Numbered from the stretch's first letter, positions 1 to 12,483 are shown. The stretch: DNA of 64,000 nt from Micrococcales bacterium (GCA_947454255.1 CANGIU010000001.1:1-64000); one strand, 5' to 3'. Made by a program: numbers and translations. Notes: a model not told the origin generated them from the letters alone.

Positions 1-1626
<1,626 letters not shown>

Positions 1627-1636
1627 TACTTGAATA

Positions 1637-2362
1637 GTGCCTACCTACCGAGATGAAGCAGTTGTTCTGCGCACCCACAAACTGGGTGAAGCAGACCGTA
1701 TAGTCACACTGCTCACTCGTTATCACGGTCAAGTTAGAGCAGTTGCTAAAGGAGTTAGAAGAACTGCATCAAAGATTGGATCACGACTAGAGCCATTTAT
1801 GGTTGCTGATATTCAGTTCTATGAGGGTAGAAATTTAGATACCGTCACTCAGGTTGAATCAATCGGTGCATATGGTTCAGCAATTTCAGATAACTACGGA
1901 GCATTCACAGTCGCCAATGTTATGGCTGAGACAGCCATGAAACTTACCGGTGACGAGAGAGCAACTCAGCAGTATTTACTCCTTGTTGGGGGTCTTAGAT
2001 CGCTCGCAACCAAAGAGCATGCACCTGAACAGATTCTGGATAGCTATTTACTTAGAGCTCTAGCAGTTGCCGGTTGGGCGCCTAACTTTGCTGATTGCAC
2101 TGGTTGCAACATGGCTGGCCCGCATCAGGCATTCGTGATTCAAACAGGAGGGGTGGTCTGTGAGTCCTGCATGCCACCGGGAGCTGCAATCATTAGCAAG
2201 GAAGTAACTGTTTTACTTGGCGCACTACTTTCTGGTGAGTGGGAGCATGTTGAGGCATCAACTGAACAGGCTAGGTCATCAGCATCGGCTATCGTAAGTG
2301 CATATAGTCAATGGCATATTGATCGTGGATTGAAATCAATGAATCACTTGGAGCGCATGTGA
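1637..2362 (+). CDS. recO: DNA repair protein RecO
   Basis: N-terminal [40 protein letters not shown]; Cys pairs CTGC/CESC. Confidence 0.93.
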   Translation: MPTYRDEAVVLRTHKLGEADRIVTLLTRYHGQVRAVAKGVRRTASKIGSRLEPFMVADIQFYEGRNLDTVTQVESIGAYGSAISDNYGAFTVANVMAETAMKLTGDERATQQYLLLVGGLRSLATKEHAPEQILDSYLLRALAVAGWAPNFADCTGCNMAGPHQAFVIQTGGVVCESCMPPGAAIISKEVTVLLGALLSGEWEHVEASTEQARSSASAIVSAYSQWHIDRGLKSMNHLERM

Positions 2363-3102
2363 GTAAAAAGTTTGTCGATGTTCCATCTCACGTTGCCATT
2401 GTCATGGATGGCAATGGCCGTTGGGCTAACGCTCGAGGTCTTACTAGAGTCGAGGGCCACCGTGCCGGTGAAGCTGCGCTTATGGATGTCATTGAAGGTG
2501 CAATCAAAGCAGGCGTGAAGTATCTAACAGTCTTTGCCTTCTCTACCGAGAACTGGAAAAGATCTCCTGATGAGGTTAAGTTCTTGATGAACTATAACCG
2601 CGAGGTGCTTCGAAGAAGAAGAGATCAGCTAAACGGTTGGAATGTGAAGATACGTTGGGCTGGGAGAAGACCTAAGCTTTGGCCAAGTGTTATCGATGAA
2701 TTGCTAACTGCAGAGAAGTTAACTTCCAAAAACACCGGTTTGGTATTTACTATGTGTGTCAACTACGGCTCTCGGATTGAGATGCTCGATGCTATCAATC
2801 AGATTGTTGATGACAGTAATGCGGGAAAACTCAAGGGCAAAGTCACTGAGAAGACTTTTCAGAAGTACTTACTAACCAAGAACCTGCCTGATGTTGATCT
2901 ATTCATCCGTTCCAGCGGTGAGCAACGGATTAGTAATTTCCTTTTGTGGCAATCCGCTTACGCTGAGTTTGTCTTCCTTGACGTGCTTTGGCCAGATTTC
3001 AACAGAGAGCACCTTTGGTCAGCAATCGAAGCGTATTCCAAGCGGAATAGGCGTTTCGGTGGCGCAGTGGACAAGCCTAAGAAAGCCAAGCGCTCAGGCT
3101 AA
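2359..3102 (+). CDS. uppS: Isoprenyl (undecaprenyl/decaprenyl) diphosphate synthase
   Basis: [31 protein letters not shown] and [29 protein letters not shown] motifs; 4-nt overlap with recO. Confidence 0.94.
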   Translation: MSKKFVDVPSHVAIVMDGNGRWANARGLTRVEGHRAGEAALMDVIEGAIKAGVKYLTVFAFSTENWKRSPDEVKFLMNYNREVLRRRRDQLNGWNVKIRWAGRRPKLWPSVIDELLTAEKLTSKNTGLVFTMCVNYGSRIEMLDAINQIVDDSNAGKLKGKVTEKTFQKYLLTKNLPDVDLFIRSSGEQRISNFLLWQSAYAEFVFLDVLWPDFNREHLWSAIEAYSKRNRRFGGAVDKPKKAKRSG

Positions 3103-3150
3103 ACTTATCTAGCACCGTAAGCCAACGGCGCCAAAGAATAGGGAGCAACA

Positions 3151-4530
3151 ATGGCCACCCCAAACCGTCTCGAATCAGTTATCTCTCTCGCTAAGCGCAG
3201 AGGCTTTGTCTTTCCAGCAGGTGAAATCTATGGTGGAACCCGTTCTGCCTGGGATTACGGACCTTTGGGAGTTGAACTCAAAGAGAACATCAAGCGCCAG
3301 TGGTGGCGAGCAATCGTCAACTCCCGCGAGGACATCGTAGGTCTTGATAGCTCAGTAATCCTTCCTCGTAAGGTTTGGGAATCATCCGGTCACGTAAAAG
3401 AATTCGTGGATCCGCTAATTGAGTGCACATCCTGTCACAAGAGATTCAGAGCAGATCACCTAGAAGAAGCTTTCGAAGAGAAGAAGGGCAGAGGTCCTGT
3501 TTCAATGGCTGAGATTGCTTGCCCTAACTGTGGTGGCAAAGACATCTGGACGGAACCTAAGTTATTCAATGGACTGTTGAAGACCTACCTAGGACCTGTT
3601 GAAGACGAGTCAGGACTGCATTATCTGCGTCCTGAAACTGCTCAGGGAATCTTTGTGAACTTTGCAAACGTCTTAGGCGCTTCTCGTATGAAGCCACCAT
3701 TTGGTATCGGTCAGATTGGCAAATCTTTCAGGAACGAAATCACCCCAGGTAACTTCATCTTCAGAACTAGAGAGTTCGAACAGATGGAAATGGAATTCTT
3801 TGTTGAACCAGGAACTGATGAGACTTGGCATGACTATTGGATCAACGAAAGACTCAACTGGTATTTAGATCTTGGCATCAATAGAGATAACCTGCGTCTA
3901 TTTGAGCACCCGAAGGAAAAGCTCTCACACTATTCAAAGCGAACAGTTGATATTGAATACAAGTTTGGTTTCCAGGGCTCTGAGTTTGGTGAGCTAGAAG
4001 GTATCGCAAACCGTACAGACTTTGACCTGACTACTCACTCTCGTGAATCTGGAGTTGATCTTTCATACTTCGATCAAGCTAAGGGTGAGCGTTGGACTCC
4101 TTACGTTATTGAACCTGCTGCTGGTCTTACACGTTCACTAATGGCATTCCTAGTTGATGCATATGCAGAAGATGAAGCACCTAACACCAAGGGTGGTGTT
4201 GATGTTAGAACTGTTTTGCGTTTGGACTATCGACTAGCACCTGTGAAGGTCGCAGTTCTTCCGCTATCTCGTAATGAAGATCTTTCGCCGGTTGCTAAGA
4301 ATCTGGCTCAAGAGCTGCGCGGACACTGGAACATTGACTTTGATGATTCAGGTGCTATTGGTAGAAGATACCGTCGTCAAGATGAGATTGGAACTCCTTT
4401 CTGTGTGACTGTTGACTTTGATTCTCTAGAGGACCAAGCAGTAACCGTTCGTGAACGTGACACCATGGCTCAAGAACGAGTATCGCTAGATAAGCTCCGC
4501 GGATACTTGGCTGAGAAGCTAGTCAAATAA
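3151..4530 (+). CDS. glyS: Glycyl-tRNA synthetase (single-chain, GlyRS1 type)
   Basis: [45 protein letters not shown]; class II motifs; SD gggagcaaca upstream. Confidence 0.95.
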   Translation: MATPNRLESVISLAKRRGFVFPAGEIYGGTRSAWDYGPLGVELKENIKRQWWRAIVNSREDIVGLDSSVILPRKVWESSGHVKEFVDPLIECTSCHKRFRADHLEEAFEEKKGRGPVSMAEIACPNCGGKDIWTEPKLFNGLLKTYLGPVEDESGLHYLRPETAQGIFVNFANVLGASRMKPPFGIGQIGKSFRNEITPGNFIFRTREFEQMEMEFFVEPGTDETWHDYWINERLNWYLDLGINRDNLRLFEHPKEKLSHYSKRTVDIEYKFGFQGSEFGELEGIANRTDFDLTTHSRESGVDLSYFDQAKGERWTPYVIEPAAGLTRSLMAFLVDAYAEDEAPNTKGGVDVRTVLRLDYRLAPVKVAVLPLSRNEDLSPVAKNLAQELRGHWNIDFDDSGAIGRRYRRQDEIGTPFCVTVDFDSLEDQAVTVRERDTMAQERVSLDKLRGYLAEKLVK

Positions 4531-4536
4531 TCTAAC

Positions 4537-5703
4537 GTGAATACACCAGCTCTGCAGTATGGAAGCATTTCGATAGCCACGCCCGTCGTACTCGCTCCAA
4601 TGGCTGGAATTACTAATACCGCATTTAGAAGGCTTTGCCGCGAATACGGTGGTGGGTTATATGTTTCAGAGATGGTGACATCCCGTGCTCTGGTCGAAAG
4701 AACTGAAGAGTCAATGAGGTTGATTGGTCATCACGAAAGTGAAGGAACCAGGTCGGTGCAGTTATATGGAGTTGATCCAAAGACCATCGCTGAAGCTGTC
4801 ACCATGTTGGTTGCTGAAAATAGAGCAGATCACATTGATTTGAACTTTGGCTGTCCAGTTCCGAAAGTAACTCGTAAAGGCGGCGGAGCAGCTCTTCCTT
4901 ATAAGCAAGATTTGTTCTCTGCAATTGTGAATGCAGCTGTAAAGGCAGCAGGGGATATTCCAGTGACAGTAAAGATGCGTAAAGGCATCGATGCTGACCA
5001 TCTGACTTTCTTAGATGCAGGTAAAGCAGCTCGAGATGCAGGGGTCGCAGCCGTTGCACTGCACGCTAGAACTGCTTCAGAGTATTACTCAGGGAATGCA
5101 GACTGGTCAGCAATTGCGGAACTGAAGAACTCTCTGGGGGATGTTCAAGTCTTAGGTAATGGAGATATCTGGTCAGCTGGAGGTGCCATCAGAATGATGC
5201 GGGAAACAGGTTGCAATGGGGTAGTGGTGGGTCGAGGATGCCTCGGACGACCTTGGCTATTCGCAGATCTGCAAGCTGCTTTCGAAGAGTATTCAAAGAA
5301 CCCTAATTCTGATGCCGCCATTGATCCGGTTCAACCTAATCTTGGTCAAGTGGCACAGGCTTTCAAGAAGCACGCTGAGTTGCTGGTTGAATTCTTCGAA
5401 TCGGAAGAACGTGCCTGCAGGGACATTCGAAAGCACGTTGCCTGGTATTTCAAGGGTTATCCAGTCGGTGGAGAGTTTAGGGCTGCCTTAGCTCAGGTGG
5501 AGTCTTTACAGCACATGGATGACATTTTGGGAACCATAGATTGGTCAGCCCCATACCCAGGTGAGCTGGCTGAGGGCCCTAGAGGGCGCTTGGGAGGAGC
5601 AAAAGTCTGTGCTCTGCCGGAGAATTGGTTGCAATCAAGAGAACTGGTCGGAGACCAGCGTAAAGTGCTTCTAGAAGCAGAGTTATCGGTGTCGGGAGGA
5701 TGA
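4537..5703 (+). CDS. dusB: tRNA-dihydrouridine synthase
   Basis: VVLAPMAGITNTAFRRLCREYGGGLYVSEMV; DHIDLNFGCPVPKVTRKGGGAAL. Confidence 0.92.
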   Translation: MNTPALQYGSISIATPVVLAPMAGITNTAFRRLCREYGGGLYVSEMVTSRALVERTEESMRLIGHHESEGTRSVQLYGVDPKTIAEAVTMLVAENRADHIDLNFGCPVPKVTRKGGGAALPYKQDLFSAIVNAAVKAAGDIPVTVKMRKGIDADHLTFLDAGKAARDAGVAAVALHARTASEYYSGNADWSAIAELKNSLGDVQVLGNGDIWSAGGAIRMMRETGCNGVVVGRGCLGRPWLFADLQAAFEEYSKNPNSDAAIDPVQPNLGQVAQAFKKHAELLVEFFESEERACRDIRKHVAWYFKGYPVGGEFRAALAQVESLQHMDDILGTIDWSAPYPGELAEGPRGRLGGAKVCALPENWLQSRELVGDQRKVLLEAELSVSGG

Positions 5704-5709
5704 TCGTAA

Positions 5710-6975
5710 GTGTCTGAATACAGCGCATTTGATCGTGCTCGCTTCTTCGAAGAAGAGGGGACTAGTCGATCTGCTAGAACAGAGTTCGCTAGGGACAGAG
5801 CTCGAGTTACTCACTCTTCTGCTCTAAGAAGATTAGGCGCAAAGACCCAAGTGCTAGCTCCAGGTGCTGGAGATTTTGCTAGAACTAGGTTGACCCATTC
5901 GCTTGAAGTTGCTCAAGTTGGTCGTGAGATGGCCGTTGAGTTTGGAATTGATCCTGATGTGGTTGACACTGCGTGTCTGGCTCATGATTTAGGTCATCCG
6001 CCTTTTGGCCACAATGGTGAAAAAGCTTTGAATGAGTGGGCTCAAGACTTTGGTGGCTTCGAAGGAAACGCACAAACACTTCGTCTAATAACCAGAATTG
6101 AGCAAAAAGTTCAAAGCCCAGAGGGAAGATCTTTTGGACTAAACCTGACTAGAGCAACTTTGGATGCGAGTTGTAAATATCCTTGGACACGTGAACATGC
6201 AATAAATGATTCTGGTGCGGATAGATCAATCAAGTTTGGTGTGTATGAGGATGATGCCCCTGTCTTTGAGTGGCTTAGACAAGGCACCCCGGATAGATTG
6301 AAATGCTTCGAAGCTCAGATTATGGATTTCAGTGATGATGTTGCATATTCGGTTCATGATTTTGAAGATGCCATCGTTGAGGACTTTATCAAACTTGAAG
6401 AGTTGACAATCCAAGCCAACGAAGATTCCATTGTGTCTGAAATTGAAAGATGGAATGGTAATCGAATTCCAAGGCATGAGTTGGTCTCAGCAATGAACAG
6501 ATTGCAAGCGAATCCATTCTGGCTTACTTCATTTGCAGGAGAACCAGCAGAGGCTGGTCAACTCAAGAACCTAACTTCTAACGTCATTGGTTCATTTGTT
6601 TCTAGAACCACTGAGGCAACATTTGCAAGCAATCCTGGTTCTAGCTTTGCTAGGTACGCCGCGGATGTTGTTGTCCCACCTGAAGTTGAAGCAGAAATAG
6701 CCATCTTCAAGGGCTTGGTTTCATACTTCTTGATGTCAGCTCAGCGCAGACAAACATACTATGAGTGGCAACGAGCGCTACTGACTGAACTTGCCGATGA
6801 ATTGCTTGCTACCAACGGCGAGTACTTGGATCCATACTCTCGAATTCAATGGGCTAAAGCCTCAAATGATATTGAGAAGCACAGAGTAATCGTTGACCAG
6901 ATAGCTGTCTTTACCGATGCTGCAGCACTCAAGTTGCACAACGGTCTTATCGGTTCGAAGCGAAGAACACTCTAA
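5710..6975 (+). CDS. dgt: Deoxyguanosinetriphosphate triphosphohydrolase-like HD protein
   Basis: FARTRLTHSLEVAQVGREMA...ACLAHDLGHPPFGHNGEKALNEW HD motif. Confidence 0.92.
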   Translation: MSEYSAFDRARFFEEEGTSRSARTEFARDRARVTHSSALRRLGAKTQVLAPGAGDFARTRLTHSLEVAQVGREMAVEFGIDPDVVDTACLAHDLGHPPFGHNGEKALNEWAQDFGGFEGNAQTLRLITRIEQKVQSPEGRSFGLNLTRATLDASCKYPWTREHAINDSGADRSIKFGVYEDDAPVFEWLRQGTPDRLKCFEAQIMDFSDDVAYSVHDFEDAIVEDFIKLEELTIQANEDSIVSEIERWNGNRIPRHELVSAMNRLQANPFWLTSFAGEPAEAGQLKNLTSNVIGSFVSRTTEATFASNPGSSFARYAADVVVPPEVEAEIAIFKGLVSYFLMSAQRRQTYYEWQRALLTELADELLATNGEYLDPYSRIQWAKASNDIEKHRVIVDQIAVFTDAAALKLHNGLIGSKRRTL

Positions 6976-8840
6976 TGGCTGGCAGAATCCCACCTCGAGA
7001 CATCGAGGCAATTAAGCACCGCACCAACATTGCTGACATCGTTGGAGAGTTTGTTCAGCTAAAAGGGGCAAGCGTTGGTTCGCTGAAGGGGCTTTGTCCT
7101 TTTCATGATGAGAAATCACCCTCGTTCAATGTTCGACCTGATCAGGGCTTTTATCATTGCTTTGGTTGTGGTGAGGGTGGCGACGTATATAAGTTCTTGC
7201 AAAAAATGGAGAACATCACCTTCTACGAGGCAGTAGAGAAATGTGCTGGCAAGATTTCTTACCAGATCACCTATGAGGCTGGAACTGGTCGAGACGAAGG
7301 GGTTAATCGCGCCAGACTGCTTCAAGCAAACGAAGCTGCCGCTAAGTTCTTTGCGGAGCAACTTGCCTCACCTGAAGCACAATCAGCCAGAGATTTCTTG
7401 ACTCAGAGAAAATTTGACCAACAGGCTTCTGTTCACTTTGGCTTAGGTTACGCTCCGAAGGGCTGGAACGCTCTAGGGGATGCTCTAAAGGCGCAAGGAT
7501 TTACCGAAGAAGAGCTTGTAAAAGTTGATCTCTTAGTTTCTAAAGACGGTAGGAGCTATGACAAGTTCAGGGGGCGGTTAATCTGGCCAATTAGGGATGC
7601 AACTAACTCGGTAATTGGCTTTGGGGCTCGCAAGATTTATGAGGACGACCCCTTAGCAAAATACATCAATACCGGTGAGACTCCGGTCTATCACAAATCG
7701 CAGGTGCTCTACGGGCTTGATTTGGCTAAGAAGGATATTTCTTCAAAACGCCAAGTTGTAGTGGTTGAAGGTTATACCGATGTAATGGCTTGTCACCTAG
7801 CGGGCATAACAACAGCGGTTGCTACCTGTGGAACAGCTTTTGGTGATGACCACATTAGAAGAATCAACCAACTCTTTGGTTCCAGCGATGCACCGTCTCA
7901 AGTCATATTCACATTTGACCCTGACGCTGCAGGTCAAAAAGCGGCTATGCGAGCATTCGAATCCTCAGGAAAATTTATTGCCAGCACTTTTGTTGCTGTT
8001 GGGCCTGAAGGTTTAGACCCATGTGATCTGCGAATTAGTTACGGTGATGCTGCTGTTGCACAGATGATCGAGAGCAAGAAGCCAATTTATGAATTTGCTC
8101 TAGATCAAAAGATTTCAGGCCATGATCTAAGTTCATACCCAGGTAGATTATCGGCTGCTGGGGCAGCGGTTTCTGTGCTCACCAAGATTTCCGATTTAGG
8201 TGCTCGTGAAGAATATGTTCGTATTCTCGCCAGCAAAGTTCAGTTGGCAAATGATGAAATCAATCGCCTTTTGTCCGCTGAGCTAACCAAGTTGCGAAGT
8301 AGTGCAGTGCAGAGCGCTAGAAGAGGCATTGACCCAGATCCTGGCGAACCACCGGTTGCAGAAGATGGACCAGAGTTTCCAACACCTAATCTCAACGATC
8401 CAAATACTCGTATGGAACAAGAAGTTCTGGCCGTCATTCTGCAAGCACCAACAGCTCTTACCGAAGAGGGAGTTCTTCTGGTTTGTCAGCAGATGTTTGG
8501 AACTCCCGCCTACGTTGTCATCGCTGAGGCTGCTGCACAAACGATCACTTCACTTAAGCAGGCTGATTGGTTCAGTCAAATAGCTTCGAAAACTCCAGAA
8601 GTTTTGCATGGCTTGCTTCGAACTCTTGCATCCAAGGAACTTCCAATCAGAGATCTAACTCAGCTCAATGAGTATGCAGTTAGCGTCGTGAACTCCGCGC
8701 GAAAGAAAATCCTGGTTAGACAAAAGAGTTCCCTGCTCTCTGCTCTTGGGGTTTTAGATGTTGATAGCCAGTTGGAAGAGCACAATCGAATTCAGCAATC
8801 GTTAGTGGTATTAGAGGAGCAGATTAGAGCAATCGAATGA
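6975..8840 (+). CDS. dnaG: DNA primase
   Basis: CPFHDEKSPSFNVRPDQGFYHCFGCGEGGDVYKFL CHC2 zinc finger; TOPRIM VVVEGYTDVMA. Confidence 0.95.
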   Translation: MAGRIPPRDIEAIKHRTNIADIVGEFVQLKGASVGSLKGLCPFHDEKSPSFNVRPDQGFYHCFGCGEGGDVYKFLQKMENITFYEAVEKCAGKISYQITYEAGTGRDEGVNRARLLQANEAAAKFFAEQLASPEAQSARDFLTQRKFDQQASVHFGLGYAPKGWNALGDALKAQGFTEEELVKVDLLVSKDGRSYDKFRGRLIWPIRDATNSVIGFGARKIYEDDPLAKYINTGETPVYHKSQVLYGLDLAKKDISSKRQVVVVEGYTDVMACHLAGITTAVATCGTAFGDDHIRRINQLFGSSDAPSQVIFTFDPDAAGQKAAMRAFESSGKFIASTFVAVGPEGLDPCDLRISYGDAAVAQMIESKKPIYEFALDQKISGHDLSSYPGRLSAAGAAVSVLTKISDLGAREEYVRILASKVQLANDEINRLLSAELTKLRSSAVQSARRGIDPDPGEPPVAEDGPEFPTPNLNDPNTRMEQEVLAVILQAPTALTEEGVLLVCQQMFGTPAYVVIAEAAAQTITSLKQADWFSQIASKTPEVLHGLLRTLASKELPIRDLTQLNEYAVSVVNSARKKILVRQKSSLLSALGVLDVDSQLEEHNRIQQSLVVLEEQIRAIE

Positions 8841-9757
8841 GCGTAGTTGCGAACAAAGTTGCAATCGAGCCAAAATCTTTCCCTGCCTATGAACAAGCAG
8901 TAGTTGATTCAAACTGTGTACTAGCTCCTTTGGATGATTCGGTCGGCGCACTGATCTGGACTGATTATGGCAACCCTCAAGGGTTAGCAGATGCCATCGC
9001 GAATAACCCGCAACTAACTTTTGTGCAGCTTCCTTTTGCTGGAGTTGACGCTTTCAGTGAAGTCATTCAATTACCGGTTCGATTCGCCTGCGCTAAGGGC
9101 TCATACCGTGAACCGGTTGCGGAGCATGCTTTGGCACTGGCACTATCACTGGCTCGAATAATTCCAGAGCGAGTAAAGACTAAGACTTGGGGAAGAAAGT
9201 TTGCCGATTCGCTATACGATTCCAAAGTACTAATAGTTGGTGGCGGTGGAATTTCAGAAGAATTAGTGAAACTGCTGACTCCTTTTCGAGCAGAGATCAC
9301 TGTAGTTAGAAATCAAAACATTCCCTTTCAAGGAGCGAAGAGAACTGTGGGTCTTGAAGTCCTAGGAGGTGTTCTAGGGGAGGCTGACTTTGTGTTTCTT
9401 GCCTGCTCTTTGACAGATAAAACTAAAGGTCTTTTTGATCTAGAAACCTTTAGGAAATTCAAGCCAACTGCTTATTTTGTCAATATCGCTAGGGGGCCAA
9501 TCGTGGTAACCGGAGATTTGGTAGAAGCTCTCAATGCTGGGTTGATTGCTGGGGCAGGGGTTGATGTTACCGACCCTGAACCATTGCCTGACGGGCATCC
9601 GCTTTGGGAAGCCAAGAACATCATCATCACCCCCCACTCGGCTGATACCAACGCTCAGGTGATCAGACTCTTCTCCGAGCGCATTAGAGAGAACCTAGCC
9701 GCCTATCAAGGTTTAGGCCCTTGGAGTGGGCTAGTTGACCCTGAACTTGGTTACTAA
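8837..9757 (+). CDS. D-isomer specific 2-hydroxyacid dehydrogenase
   Basis: KVLIVGGGGISEELVKLLTPF; ARGPIVVTGDLVEALNAGLIAGAGVDVTDPEPLPDGHPLW. Confidence 0.88.
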   Translation: MSVVANKVAIEPKSFPAYEQAVVDSNCVLAPLDDSVGALIWTDYGNPQGLADAIANNPQLTFVQLPFAGVDAFSEVIQLPVRFACAKGSYREPVAEHALALALSLARIIPERVKTKTWGRKFADSLYDSKVLIVGGGGISEELVKLLTPFRAEITVVRNQNIPFQGAKRTVGLEVLGGVLGEADFVFLACSLTDKTKGLFDLETFRKFKPTAYFVNIARGPIVVTGDLVEALNAGLIAGAGVDVTDPEPLPDGHPLWEAKNIIITPHSADTNAQVIRLFSERIRENLAAYQGLGPWSGLVDPELGY

Positions 9758-9819
9758 GCCACACGGTTAGCCATAGCCTCTAGTTTTTGGTAAAGTATTC
9801 AAGTTGCCTAAAGCAATAT

Positions 9820-9892
9820 TCCTCGGTAGCTCAATTGGCAGAGCAATCGGCTGTTAACCGATAGGTTCTTGGTTCGAGTCCAAGCCGGGGAG
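9820..9892 (+). tRNA. tRNA-Asn(GTT); genomic CCA at 9893-9895
   Basis: Acceptor TCCTCGG/CCGGGGA, anticodon loop ctGTTaa, GGTTCGAGTC T-arm. Confidence 0.95.
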
Positions 9893-9921
9893 CCATTTGA
9901 GTCAAACCTTCAGGAGAGCCC

Positions 9922-11178
9922 ATGTTTCTCTGGATTAGAGACCAGAAGTGGCTCCCAACAACCTGCCTCTCATTGATTGCTCTAACGGCTTTTGGGACTA
10001 TGGATTTCATTTTCCAGGGACCAAAAACTCTAGTTGCATCATTAGTTCTTGTATTGTCGGTTACTTTTTCTAGACCTTTGCCTTGGCTTTCAATAGCCCT
10101 AAGTTCAGTTGGAACATTACTGCCCCAATATTTAGGCCTTCAGCCTCAATTCACGATGCTCTTGGCTACTTTGAATCTCTTCATCATTGCTTCATTTGGA
10201 ACGGTTGCTCAAAGAGTTCTCGCATATTCCCTTAACGCGGTGCTTGGAAGTATTGCCGCCGTTTGGTTTGTATTTTCTCTTCCGGTAGATGGAAAGATTT
10301 ATGGAATTTTGATGCCAACAGCAGCATCCAAGATGGCTGTTTTTGCTGCTGGTTTTATTGCGATGATTGCTGTCAACGCGAACGCTTGGTTCCTGGGACG
10401 ATTATTCATTACACGTGTTACTCACGTCGGCACAGATTTTGACCGAGAAATACTTGAGCGTGAGATTGCCATCACCCAGCTCTCACTGGCTGAGCAGGAT
10501 AGAAGATTCGAAATTGCTCGAGACGTGAATGATCTACTGCTGGAACAGGTCAGCTCAACTCTCAGTTCAACTGAGGCTGGCATGTATAGCGCTAAATCAG
10601 ACCCTAGTGTTGCGCCTCGAATACTCGAGAATGTATTCGATGGATTGAAAAAGTCGCACGCGGAAATAAGGCGGCTAAGCGACCTCCTCGGTTTGCAAGA
10701 TGTGAAGGCTCTGGCTTTACCGGGCTTGCGAGATTTGCCTAAGCTCATGATCAGTTATCGAGAACTTGGATATGGGGTCAATTACCGTGTTTCTGGTGAA
10801 GCGCTCAATCTTGATGACGGTGCAGAGCTAGTGCTTTACAGGATTGTCTATGAGTCTCTGGAAAACATTAAGGCTCACACTCCTGTCTCCACTGAAGTAG
10901 ACATTGATTTCATTTGGCAAGGAAACGCAATGCAGGTCGTAGTTAAAGACAATGGCGAGGAAACTAGAAGGCGACAAGATCAGGCGTTGACCGGTTACAC
11001 AGTAGATGAAGACCACCGCGCTTTGGTTGAAAGGCCATCTGGGGCGAACCTGACAGCCTTGCAGGAACGCGCTGGTTTATATGAGGGCGCAGTTGAGTTC
11101 GCGAGAGTACCTGGTGTCGGCTTTACTGTTTCCGCTGCTTTTCCTGATATCGCGAAATATAGAAAAGGCAAAAACTAA
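9922..11178 (+). CDS. Membrane histidine-kinase-like protein (HisKA_3/HATPase_c type) with the acceptor His replaced by Asn
   Basis: Several N-terminal TM helices, then RRFEIARDVNDLLLEQVSSTLS (cf. RxRIARELHDxVxHxLS) and an HATPase-like C-terminus ...RIVYESLENIKAH...VVVKDNGE...ANLTALQERAGLYEG. Confidence 0.75.
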   Translation: MFLWIRDQKWLPTTCLSLIALTAFGTMDFIFQGPKTLVASLVLVLSVTFSRPLPWLSIALSSVGTLLPQYLGLQPQFTMLLATLNLFIIASFGTVAQRVLAYSLNAVLGSIAAVWFVFSLPVDGKIYGILMPTAASKMAVFAAGFIAMIAVNANAWFLGRLFITRVTHVGTDFDREILEREIAITQLSLAEQDRRFEIARDVNDLLLEQVSSTLSSTEAGMYSAKSDPSVAPRILENVFDGLKKSHAEIRRLSDLLGLQDVKALALPGLRDLPKLMISYRELGYGVNYRVSGEALNLDDGAELVLYRIVYESLENIKAHTPVSTEVDIDFIWQGNAMQVVVKDNGEETRRRQDQALTGYTVDEDHRALVERPSGANLTALQERAGLYEGAVEFARVPGVGFTVSAAFPDIAKYRKGKN

Positions 11179-11850
11179 TTGCCAAAGGAAATACGAATTG
11201 CTCTAGTTGGCGGTTCTGACTCTATTAGGACATCTAGACGACAAATATGTGCAACGGTTTCCCACCTAAAAGTCGTCTTCGACTCCGATGGGTTCGGGAT
11301 TAGTCCGAGCCAGTTGCTGGATTTGAATTTCGATGTTGCCGTCATTGATCTCCGATTAGATGTATCAGCGTTGGACCTAATTAAGTCACTGTTTGTGCTC
11401 GCAAAAATTCAAAATCAAACTGTCGGAAGAATCCTAATAGCCAGCCAGTTTAGTGATCTGGCTTTGAGGCTAGAGGCTATTAGAGCAGGCGCAGTTGATG
11501 TCGCTTTTGTCAGCGATGGAATGACTAGTTATATTTCCAAAATCGATAATTGTGCAGATGAATATACGGATTTTGCCATCAGGGAGATTCTGCCAACTCT
11601 CGACAAAACTTCTAGCGATGCTGAATCCTTCCAAAAAGTAAGTGTTGCGCTCGATTCGCTAGACGTTAAGGAAGCTAAACTCTTGAAGGCATTTTGTCAG
11701 TTGAAGTCGGATTCTCAAATCGCTATTGAAGTTCAGATTCCTAAGCAAAAAGTACGTCAGATAATCACCAAGGTGCAAAACATATTGTTATTAGACACTA
11801 GGTCCCAGCTATTGTTGCGGCTTTTTGAAGTTGGCGCGTTAGCCCTCTAG
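11179..11850 (+). CDS. Degenerate response-regulator-like protein (receiver + LuxR-like HTH)
   Basis: Immediately downstream of the kinase-like gene (TTG start abutting its TAA); IRIALVGGSDSIRTSRR...FDVAVIDLRLDVSALDL; C-terminal LDVKEAKLLKAFCQLKSDSQIAIEVQIPKQKVRQIITKVQNIL. Confidence 0.65.
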   Translation: MPKEIRIALVGGSDSIRTSRRQICATVSHLKVVFDSDGFGISPSQLLDLNFDVAVIDLRLDVSALDLIKSLFVLAKIQNQTVGRILIASQFSDLALRLEAIRAGAVDVAFVSDGMTSYISKIDNCADEYTDFAIREILPTLDKTSSDAESFQKVSVALDSLDVKEAKLLKAFCQLKSDSQIAIEVQIPKQKVRQIITKVQNILLLDTRSQLLLRLFEVGALAL

Positions 11851-12405
11851 TTTGTCTTTGCCTGGGAGCCAATTCTGGCCTGGAATTCCCCAACCGCGTT
11901 CTTGAATGATTGCTGCACAATCAGATTTATGTGGCTCGGCAAGTCTGTCAACATAAAGTGTTCCATCCAGATGGTCATACTCATGCTGGAAAATTCTTGC
12001 AAACCAACCTTCCGCCTCTATTTGAATCGGATTGCCATCTAGGTCAAACCCTCTGACAGTTGCTCGATCAGCACGTCTAAGTGGGAATCTCTCACCAGGT
12101 ACGCTCAGGCAGCCTTCGCTCTCAGAGTCCCAGTCTGCTTCTCCGGTTGGAGTTTCTGAGAGTTCGAGTGTTGGGTTAATCACTACTCCGCGTTGAGCAG
12201 AACCATCTTCGGCATCCCAGTCATATACAAATACTCTTAGGTTTACACCAATCTGAGGCGCTGCCAATCCAACGCCAGGGGCTTCGTCCATGGTTTCATA
12301 CATGTCTTGCACTAAATCTCTAAGTTCTTGATTGAATTCGCTGACTTCTAGCGCTTTAGTGTGTAATACCGGGTCTCCGGTGATAACTATGGGTCTGATT
12401 GGCAT
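11839..12405 (-). CDS. def: Peptide deformylase
   Basis: GVGLAAPQIGVNLRVFVYD; EGCLSVPGE; HEYDHLDGTLYVDRL. Confidence 0.95.
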   Translation of the reverse strand: MPIRPIVITGDPVLHTKALEVSEFNQELRDLVQDMYETMDEAPGVGLAAPQIGVNLRVFVYDWDAEDGSAQRGVVINPTLELSETPTGEADWDSESEGCLSVPGERFPLRRADRATVRGFDLDGNPIQIEAEGWFARIFQHEYDHLDGTLYVDRLAEPHKSDCAAIIQERGWGIPGQNWLPGKDKLEG

Positions 12406-12411
12406 AATTCA

Positions 12412-12417
12412 AATTTA
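12412..12417 (-). promoter_or_regulatory. Predicted -10 (TAAATT) of leaderless def promoter
   Basis: TAAATT-N6-ATG on the minus strand; no SD. Confidence 0.55.
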
Positions 12418-12483
12418 CCCTAAAGGGCTTTTATTGCCCTTCTGACTAGGCTTAGAGAAGACTTTAGGAGAGTTGGGGAAGTC

